Shown here one piece after another: positions 56,638-64,000 of a DNA stretch of 64,000 bases. This DNA comes from Cunninghamia lanceolata (Eukaryota; Streptophyta; Pinopsida; Cupressales; Cupressaceae). Positions within the stretch are counted from its first letter, which is position 1. Every line of letters begins with the position of its first letter. The position numbers and the translations under genes were made by a program. The stretch covers positions 21,054,001 through 21,118,000 of the forward strand of contig BSBN01000039.1 in NCBI GenBank assembly GCA_027924645.1. Direction: 5' to 3'. The notes below the pieces were generated by a model, which was not told the origin of the DNA, did no database searches, and saw only the letters and a list, made by a program, of their open reading frames with translations.

Positions 56638-57300
56638 GATGCAAATATGATAACTCGTTGCGCACTCAAACACTAGTTTGAGGAAATCAAGTTTTTGAAG
56701 ATCAAAAACACACTAATTTTACTACAAACAAAGTCAATATGATGTGAAGAGTGATTTAAAACAAGGTAATGTAAATGATTTTAAGATTTTGCACAAAAAG
56801 TATGAAAAGAGTGTTAAGGCCCTTAATGTTGAAATACAAAATGTGTAATTACAAACATTAAAATTTTAAAAGAAAGGAGGTCAACTGATGCAACAATACA
56901 ATACAAAATCAGATTTGAATTAATGTTTATGATAGTATCAAAATCTGAAATAATATTTTGACTAAAAAACCCTAGCTTTGCAAATGACTAGGTTATAGGA
57001 AAAATGCAAGTTTTCAACAAAAACCCTAGCAAATGAGATCTTCAAATGCAAAAATGTAGTATTATGAAATGATTAATTGCTGTAATATGGATCAGATCTG
57101 ATGTAAAAATCAGAAAATCAAATTTTTAATGATATGCTATGAAAATAATGCAAAACTATGCCTTTATGCAAGCCTAGAATGCTTATTTTATTACTTTTTT
57201 CAAAATTTATGCAAGATTTTTCAATGAATAATGATAGGTATGCTATGAAATAATGAAAGATCTAAATTTAATACTCAGCAAGATGCAAATGCTTGATGCT
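56638..57300 (-). other. Element D leader, non-coding
   Basis: AT-rich, no frame of note, between the primer site and the D gene. Confidence 0.5.
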
Positions 57301-57315
57301 ACGGGTTCACCAAAA
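57301..57315 (-). promoter_or_regulatory. Candidate primer binding site of element D
   Basis: Next to the 5' LTR the minus strand reads TTTTGGTGAACCCGT. It is in the right place but does not match the Met-tRNA type used by the other elements here. The tRNA is not identified. Confidence 0.5.
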
Positions 57316-58576
57316 TGTTATATTTGAAAAGGGGATGAAGGAGACAAGTATTCATGTACACTAGATCAAACCCTCTTCCACAATAGCATTCAAGGACAAG
57401 ACTAAGCCAAATCACTACCAAAGGGAGGTGGACTCAGCTACAAATCTTGTGCTCTTGTTTGCTATGGAAATATTAGAATTAATCAGGCCTTTTATCAAAC
57501 CCTAGGTCAACTAATGCACAAAACCTTAGATTTGTAAAGATCTGATCATAACAGGAGATAGAGAGCAGATATCTAGAAACTAATTTCACAAGAGTGATCA
57601 GGGAAATGTCAGAACTTGTGCTCTGGAAGATGGAAAGTAAGAGGACTATGGGTTGGGCACCCAAGTCTAGAAAGACAGAATCTTTAGAAACTCAAAACTG
57701 GAGAAATGTCGCAGATAGTGTCTTGATGCCGGATTTAGTACCTGTTTGAGTAGGAAGACTACGGGGTAGGCACCCAAGTCTTCCACAAAGGAATATTTGC
57801 AAAATACTTTTAGATCCTGAAACCCTTTTCCTTACACAACCTTCTTGTACCTTCACCTCTTTAGATTTTGCACCTATAACTTGCACACAAGAAGAAAAGG
57901 GGTTTTGGAGGTTGTGGTGTTTAGGGATTTGCCTCGATCAAATCCTGAGATAGCATTCAAGATTCCCAACATCATTGTTAGAGAGAGTGTGTGCCCTAGT
58001 AGGGCAGAGGCTAAACAAAAGCAATGATGATGATAGAATGATACAAATAACAATGATATCACCTCAGAGGTGAATCCCTTAGTAGAATGAAGATCCTTCA
58101 ACTCATAAGGAGATCGATGATGATTCCAAATCTGCAACAACACATACAATACAAACACAAATCTAAAATAATAACACAATGAATGCTTTGAATGCTCTTT
58201 ACTTTGAGAACATGAGTTTGCAATATCCATCTAGATTACAAATGAATTCAAAAATACACTTATATATGCTTTCTCGCTAACATTTGTGAATTAAATCAAA
58301 AGAGTTGACAAGGAGAGACCCTTTTAAAGGTCATATGCTGACATGTTTTGAAATTGGCTCTGGCTAATAAAGGAGGACTTGGGAGTGGGCACCCAAGTCC
58401 CAAGGTGCCTTGTTAGTCCATGGTAAGGCATAAAATGGACCCCTAGTTCCCATTTGTCATGGGTTTTGGGGGATTTTGCATCAAGATGAATATTTTGTAT
58501 TTATAATGTCACCACAGGGACCTAGGAGCTAAACTAGGAAGTAAAAAGGCATGTGTCCACTTTTTACTCCATAACA
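57316..58576 (-). repeat. Element D 5' LTR
   Basis: 1261 bp, TGTTATATTTG...CTCCATAACA, homologous to 40622-41883. Confidence 0.88.
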
Positions 58577-59186
58577 AATTCTCATCCCTTTTGTAATGCA
58601 ATTTAGAATAAAACAATATGCTCTTGCAAACATACATACTTATTGTATGACTTTCAAATTATTTTCTATTTATCTCCTTCGCACTTAATTCATATTCACA
58701 TATGTATACACAATTCTTCACTTCAATGCTCACATATGTACACTGTCTCAAAAATGAAAAAAGTGATCTACTTTAAATATCAATCTATACAATATAATCA
58801 TCATGTCAGCTTTAATGCATCAAATTAAAACATTCTCCAAAGTAAGCTCCTCTATTTTGAATTCCAATATATACATTTCATAAGGTCGGCCTATGTATTT
58901 TAACTTCCAACGTCTACATTTCATAGGGTTGGTCTAACCTGAATTCTTGCACTTATGAATCTGGGCCCAATTTAAACCAATTGAGTCAACCAATGTTAAC
59001 AATAAGTGTTTCTTATATATCTCTTCTGGCTTCAAACTGATCAGATAATGTCTTCTCCCTAGCTTTTTATCCCTTAGACTTGTGAGTACTATCAAATAAC
59101 ACACATTTATCGTTTCTCATATACGTATCAATCACTATGCGCAAACCATAGTCAAATACATAAGCTCTAGCCCTTTTCTTTCTATT
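58577..59186 (-). repeat. Element A 5' LTR, second part
   Basis: Continues 40621 and matches 1880-2492. It ends ctctagcccttttctttctatt, exactly where C entered the other LTR copy, but here different sequence follows. Confidence 0.85.
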
Positions 59187-60257
59187 GCCTATGTAGCCCT
59201 TTTCTTTTTGTAAGAGAGAAACATCTATTCTGAAAAAAGAGGATAGGATGCTATGAAAACACCCCAAGAATAGTTTTAGTTTATTTAAGTATTAAGAGTT
59301 GTTTGTTAGAAAGAGCTCATTATCTAGAGGGAACCTCCCCTTGTTGAGAGGAGAGACTCGGTCTCATCATAGCTATGGCGATATAACCATTTTGTCATTA
59401 GTTAACTAAACGACAAAATATTCACCCAACAAAGCATCTGAGTATAAGGTTTTGGTTAGATAGTTCAGTTCGGTGAAGAACAAGCCAACTAGGTGTTTGA
59501 TCCTTGTACAGATGAAGAGAAGTGGTGTGTCAAGTAATTTATGAGATCCAGTGGTATTGGCTAACATGTGAGGTAACTTAGATACATAAGTCTTGGTCTG
59601 CATTGATGTTTGTGCATGGATTCAGCCGACAAAACAATGTTCTTGAAATAGTCTCCAAGTTTTCTTAAGGCCGACTGCAGTTGATCTAATTTCATGTAGC
59701 AGATATATATGATCGATGGATTTGAGCATTTTGTAGCATGGTTATGTGAATATGAAGGGATAAGTGTGAAGTATAGCAGTATCAAGTGTGAAGCAAGGAG
59801 ATCTAATCTCTGGATCATGGCAGAATAGTAAAGTAGGGTAGAGAAAAATGAAGTGTGTAAAGTCAGTGTACTGAGCTTAATCGGAACTATTATTTTGCAT
59901 AGTTAGGTGCTAATCTTCAGTTCAAACATTTCAGTGACCTCTTGTAATCAATTTTTGTAGGCAGTGAGCCTCCTTTGAGCAGTGAGCTCTGTGCATTATG
60001 CCTGAAGGCATGTGCCTTCCCATTTGTAATACTTTTAACAGAGTATAAAATCTTGTGGGTTAACCCCCACCGTAGTTTTCCAATTAATTGGGTTTCCACG
60101 TAAAAATCCTGGTGTTCATGTGTTATAATCTTATTGTTTTTTCTCTTATGTTCATTATTCCTTCTTTTGGATGTATGTGGTAAACCATTAAAGAGACATA
60201 ATTTTAAGTTTTGCAAAACACTGATTCATCCCCTCTTAGTGTTCCTTAATTTCAACA
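59187..60257 (+). repeat. LTR H, divergent relative of the element C LTR
   Basis: Its last 450 bases align with the C LTR read in the opposite direction: ggtagagaaaaatga.., caatttttgtaggcagtgagcc, gtaatacttttaacagagtata, ttaacccccaccgtag, gggtttccacgta. It ends TTTCAACA. The first half is poorly matched, so the left edge is uncertain (TG at 59186 is possible). No target duplication was found and no primer site follows, so it is a solo or broken LTR. Confidence 0.65.
60218..60242 (+). promoter_or_regulatory. U5 hairpin in LTR H
   Basis: ACACTGA / TTAGTGT (one G-T pair) around ttcatcccctc, 15 bases from the LTR end. It lies in the place of the A and C hairpins and has another stem sequence. 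Confidence 0.6.
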
Positions 60258-61172
60258 GGGTGTGGCATGAAATGAAGCCTCTGAATCTATTACCTAGAAA
60301 TCATTAGCATTATCTAAACACAAAATTAAAGCATCATGTAATTTATTACTTGCAACATTAGCTTCCTTACTGTCATCATGTTGTCTGTCTCCTTGTTTTC
60401 CCTTTCGAGACCAGCAATACTTCTTCAAGTGTCCTGGCTTTCCACAGTGCCAGCAATCCATTCTTCCTCTGGATTTAGATTTTCCTTTCTTTGACTTCCA
60501 TTGTGACTTCCCATGATTTATTGGGCTTTTTCCTCTCTCCTTTATTCTTCCCATATTCTCTATAGTCAAAGCATTACCTGATGTTGAACTCTCACCTGTT
60601 CTTTTCTGTCACATTTCCTCGCTAAGGATAACACCAACAACATCATCAAATTTCAAAGTATTTGAACCAAAGACAGAGTTACTTACAACCATTACCAAGA
60701 TATTCCAGCTTTCTAGCAAAGAACATAAAACCAAGAGAGTCCTCACCTCTTCATCAAATTTCACTTTTACAGAAGTTAACTGACTAGTAATCCTATTAAA
60801 CTCATTTAAATGATCTGACATAGATCCACCTTCAATCATTTTTAGATTAAACAAATGCTTCATGAGAAATACGTTATTAGAGGCTAAGGGTTTTTCATAC
60901 AATTTGGCCAAAGCTTTCATCAGTTCACTTGTTGTTTTCGCTTCTATTATATTGAATGCCATAGATGGTGCTAGGCACAGTCGAATGGTTCCCAGTGCCT
61001 TTCTATCCAGAAGTTCCCAATCTTCATTAACCATTGCTGCCAATTTCTTGGCTATTCCTTCCAATAGCCTCCATAAATCCTTCTGATAGAGATAATCCTT
61101 CATCTACATCTTCCATAATTGATAGTTCTGCCCATTAAATTTATCTACCTTCAATTTACCCTCATCCGCCAT
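60258..61172 (-). pseudogene. Copia E Gag and start of protease
   Basis: Start ATG at 61172 (MADEGKLKVDKFNGQNYQLW), a Tork-like copia Gag. A stop comes soon after, then a 164-residue open stretch (MKDYLYQKDLWRLLEGIAKK, APSMAFNIIEAKTTSELMKA, FNLKMIEGGSMSDHLNEFNR). After another stop there is a basic linker and an intact CCHC knuckle (CWHCGKPGHLKKYC, about 60410-60451). The frame reaches the protease active site, which reads VIDSEASFHATP (Gly lost), and is cut at 60258. The remainder of E is missing. Gag and knuckle fix the family; the lesions make it dead. Confidence 0.85.
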
Positions 61173-61244
61173 TACTCCCACTTAACCGTGAGACTCCCAC
61201 TCAACCATGAGACCTTCCTGTAGATGATAGACAAACACAACCTG

Positions 61245-61256
61245 TTCTAATACCAG
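61245..61256 (-). promoter_or_regulatory. Primer binding site of copia E
   Basis: The minus strand reads CTGGTATTAGAA next to the LTR, a variant of TGGTATCAGAGC. Confidence 0.6.
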
Positions 61257-61257
61257 T

Positions 61258-61659
61258 TGTTAGGGTTTAGGAAGATTAAAGCAATAAACACTAACAATTA
61301 TATGCAGATTAAATAACCTAAATATAATAATGAGGAATAACACAAAAAGAGATCAACACATAAATTTAACGTGGTTCACCCAATATGGGCTACATCCATA
61401 GAAACTCATCCATCCAATGATTTTATTATCCAATGCAAAACAAATTACAATCTCATGAATACATCATCGTAACATACATCCTAGCCACTTATAACAAGCT
61501 TTTTGGAAGCTTCTAGAATTAGGATTTTGCAATGTCATTTTTCTTTTGTCAATTAACAAAAATTAACAACTGACTCTGATTGCGCAAAAAAGAGGGAACC
61601 CCAACGAGGATACATAACTAGTGTACAATACTTGCATGATCAGTCGCCACATTATAACA
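61258..61659 (-). repeat. Copia E 5' LTR
   Basis: 402 bp, TGTTAGGGTTT...ATTATAACA with TGTTA/TAACA ends. It abuts the RT of fragment G, so E appears to have inserted into G. Confidence 0.75.
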
Positions 61660-62386
61660 CTTTGCTCCTGTCACCAAGATGGATTCCATTCATCTTGTTG
61701 CATCTCAGGGATGGTTAGTGTATCAGATGGATGTGAAGAGTGCCTTCTTGCACAGTGATCTTCATAAGGAGATCTACATGGAGCAGCCTCTAGGTTTTGT
61801 ATAGGACTCTTCACTTGTTTGTAGGCTTCACCATTCATTGTATGGTCTCAAACAAGCCCCTCAGGCTTGGTATGAGAAGATGGATAGTTTCCTGCTTGCT
61901 TCTGACTTCACACGATGCCATTCTGATCGTACAACTTACACTCAGAGACATGGAGATGATCTTTTGAACCTTGTGCCTTACGTGGATGATTTAATTCTCA
62001 TAGGAAGTTCTACCTCCATGATTGAGAGTATTCAACAAGCATTGATGGAGCGCTTTGATATGATAGATCTTGGTCTTCTGCACTACTTCCTTGGTCCTCA
62101 GGTTCGCCAGACTTCTGAGGGGATCTTTATTTTTTAGAAGTATTCTCTTGATTTTCTCTAGAGATTTGGCATGGATGATTGCAAGCCTACCCCTACTCCA
62201 TTTCAATTAGGTGTTGTACTACTCCCACAGTTGATGCTACATTGTATCGATAGTTGGTTGATAGTCTTTTGTACTTGACACATAGTCATCCTGATATTTC
62301 CTTGGTGGTTGGACTTGTCTCTTGTTTCTCTTAGGATCCACATGAGAGTGATTGGAAGGCATCCAAACGTATCTTGAGGTATATTA
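61660..62386 (+). pseudogene. Copia G reverse transcriptase fragment, inverted relative of F
   Basis: Plus strand: [58 protein letters not shown], and an intact YVDD in VPYVDDLILIGSS. Then LGLLHYFLGPQVRQTSEGIF, frame-broken after that, into TPTPFQLGV and the start of RNase H. Stops lie near 61801, 62137 and 62158. It begins against E's LTR and ends abruptly at 62386 against A's LTR, with no LTR of its own. The last 379 bases are an inverted copy of 63619-64000. Confidence 0.85.
62007..62385 (+). repeat. Left arm of inverted repeat
   Basis: Pairs with 63619-64000 on the other strand, with roughly one difference in twenty. The spacer is 1.23 kb. The arm could be longer, because the right arm runs off the window. 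Confidence 0.85.
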
Positions 62387-63313
62387 CATGAACCATTTCT
62401 CAAAAAACCTTTGTCGGCAAAATCCACTTTCTGCAAACTTACCAACATAATCTTGATCATATTGCCTATCGATGAAGTTGTCTCGTTACAAACTCATCAG
62501 TAAAATTTCATTTTCATGAACTTAAACCTCAATGCCTTTATTGGAAAAATCTCATTTCTACAAACTTAGACTTTACTGCCTTTATTAACAAAAGTTCATT
62601 TCCACAAACTTAGACTTAACGCCTTTATTGATAAAGTGGCACTTCGCAAACTCAATATTTCACCAATACAGGATTTATCGACGAAGTTGTATCTTCACAA
62701 ACCTGTTGGAAGATCAAACAAACCATAAGCCATTGATTTTATTCTATCAAAAAAATCACCTGTCGAGGAACCTTGAAATTGGTGAACTAAGGAGTTTGCG
62801 AACTAAAGACTTTTCTGATACCTTACCAACTTTCCCTTGTCAGAAAAATAGTCCATTGGTGAACTGGATGTCAGAAAACTTGAGTTCATGAACTAAAGAT
62901 TTTTCTGATACCTTTTCCATCAATGAACTATAGAAACTTTAGACTTTAACCCTTCTTCTTCAAGCCTTCATCGCTAAACTCTCATGTCTGCAAACTATCT
63001 GTCAGAGAAACCTGCCATCAGCGAACTTAAGAGTTCACGAACTAAGTGGTTCACCAATTAAAGGATGAAAACATTCATGCCTTAGAATCTTTCTTTGTCA
63101 TCTTTTCATTGGCTCACTGGATGTCAGGAAAACTATCCATCGGCAAACTTGCCATTTCATGAACTAAGCGATTCATAGACTAAAGGAAGAAATCATGCCT
63201 TAGAAACTTTTGGATTATCAATAATTCTTCTTCTGTGACATCCATTTCCCTTTGACATATTATTCTTCTATGATATCAACTTCCCTTTGACATCAGTCAC
63301 AATATTTCCAACA
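62387..63313 (-). repeat. Element A 5' LTR, last part
   Basis: Matches 10130-11060. About 59 bases of LTR corresponding to 10071-10129 are missing at the break, replaced by H, E and G. It ends ATATTTCCAACA, then ctcag, the duplicated target in F. Confidence 0.88.
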
Positions 63314-64000
63314 CTCAGATTATCACACCAAAGAGTAGTGGGATGATCAAGAGGAAATCCAAACTCAGTCATCAATTGTTGAAGCCAAAGAACCTCCTGG
63401 CTAGCCAATATTGCACCTCAGCACTCAGCCTCTATCAATGATAATGTAATAGATGTCCACTTCTTCCAAGACCATGCAATCGGGCTAGAACCAAGGCAGA
63501 AAACAAAGCTAAACATAGACTTTCAATCATCAACATCACTAGCCCAATTTGAGTTAGTGAAGCACACAATCTAAGAATCTCTTGATGTGTAATGAATTTC
63601 AAAGTGTGATGTGCCCTAAATATACCTCAAGATAGGTTTGGATGCCTTCCAATCACTCTCATGTGGCTCCTAAGGGAAACAAGAGACAAGTCCAACCACC
63701 AAGGAAATATCAGGATGACTATGTGTCAAGTACAAAAGACTATCAACCAACTGTTGATACAATGTAGCATCAACTATGGGAGTAGTACAACACCTGATTG
63801 AAATGGAGTAGGGGTAGACTTGCAATCATCCATGCCAAATCTCTAGAGAAAATCAAGAGAATACTTCAACTGAAAAATAAAGATCCCCTCAGAAGTCTGG
63901 GGAACCTGAGGACCAAGGAAGTAGTGCAGAAGACTAAGATCTATCATATCAAATTGCTCCATCAATGCTTGTTGGATACTCTCGATCATGGAGGTAGAAC
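63314..64000 (-). pseudogene. Copia F reverse transcriptase and RNase H, upstream part
   Basis: From the A insertion rightwards the minus strand gives the RNase H in reverse order: LWCDNLS at the break, QEVLWLQQLMTEFGFPLDHP, a degenerate catalytic Glu box (SLIEAEC), and SNWASDVDD. Then the RT end: MRVIGRHPN..LRYI, SHPDISLVV, RFGMDDCKSTPTPF, LLHYFLGPQVPQTSEGIF. Frames change several times and stops occur. The gene continues beyond 64000. Its downstream end is at 1070-1324, 62 kb away. Confidence 0.85.
63619..64000 (-). repeat. Right arm of inverted repeat
   Basis: Reverse complement of 62007-62385 with small indels. It is cut by the end of the window. Confidence 0.85.

Larger units (their letters stand above)
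40622..58576 (-). mobile_element. Element D, non-autonomous LTR element of unknown family
   Basis: Two LTRs of 1262 and 1261 bp (TGTTAT...ATAACA) frame about 3.9 kb of own internal sequence (41884-43850 and 55431-57315). Element I interrupts that sequence. It sits in A's 5' LTR: flanks are acttt and aattc, and the intact A LTR has acttc, so each copy carries one change. The strand follows from a purine tract next to the left LTR and a primer-site candidate next to the right one. The only coding signal is one unfamiliar gene; there is no RT, integrase or Gag motif. Confidence 0.85.
1325..63313 (-). mobile_element. Sirevirus-like copia element A, heavily nested
   Basis: Element A is a minus-strand Ty1/copia retrotransposon inserted in the RNase H gene of F. 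The flanks are ctcta (1320-1324) and ctcag (63314-63318), a target duplication with two changes. Its own sequence is 1325-2492, 10071-12750, 36391-40621, 58577-59186 and 62387-63313; everything else is later insertion. Without those it would be about 9.7 kb: two LTRs of about 2.16 kb and about 5.4 kb internal. Sirevirus-like traits are long LTRs, several polypurine-like tracts near the 3' end, a Gag with a coiled coil followed by several zinc knuckles, and a Met-tRNA primer site. The order gag, protease, integrase, RT, RNase H is the copia order. Confidence 0.85.

Noticed and set aside
1..64000. A host gene, defence system or biosynthetic cluster hidden in the nest
   Set aside because: After assigning each segment to an element by boundaries and homology, very little sequence remains, and none has a host-like coding signal.

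Overview
The window looks like transposon-packed plant nuclear DNA. Every coding signal I recognise belongs to an LTR retrotransposon, and I see no host gene, tRNA, rRNA or CRISPR array. A Sirevirus-like copia element, a Tat-type gypsy element with an extra RNase H, and several large non-autonomous LTR elements point to a seed plant with a big, repeat-rich genome. A gymnosperm is plausible, but the species cannot be told from this sequence.

The layout is a nest that can be read from target-site duplications (TSDs) and from sequences that resume on the far side of each insert. Outermost is a gypsy pol remnant (1-379), followed by a minus-strand copia element F (3' LTR 522-888, pol 889-1324, resuming at 63314-64000). 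A Sirevirus-like copia element A (minus, 1325-63313) sits inside F's RNase H gene. Element A received three main insertions. Element C (minus, 2493-10065, TSD ctatc) is in its 3' LTR. Element B (plus copia, 12751-36385, TSD ccttc) is in its reverse transcriptase. Element D (minus, 40622-58576) is in its 5' LTR. Element B carries a Tat gypsy element T (13477-25291) in its own 5' LTR. Element D carries a non-coding element I (plus, 43851-55430, TSD ttatt), which carries a gag-protease-only gypsy element J (plus, 46688-52079).

A 16.28-kb tandem duplication (unit 9014-25291) was followed by loss of the second T body. This left a second copy of the C/A/B segments (25292-29750) and a solo T LTR (29751-30804). 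At the right end, A's 5' LTR is broken by a patchwork: a relative of the C LTR (H), a copia gag with its LTR (E), and an inverted copia RT piece (G). G forms an inverted repeat with F at 63619-64000.

Nearly every coding region is dead through stops, frameshifts or lost catalytic residues. J is the best preserved, with one uninterrupted Gag frame. Points worth a second look are a U5 hairpin whose stem changes in compensating fashion between LTR families, a four-knuckle zinc array and an unknown gene in C, an unknown repeat-bearing gene in D, J's reading frame running into its 3' LTR, a mosaic divergence pattern in T's LTRs, and a tandem GC-rich array in I's LTR.
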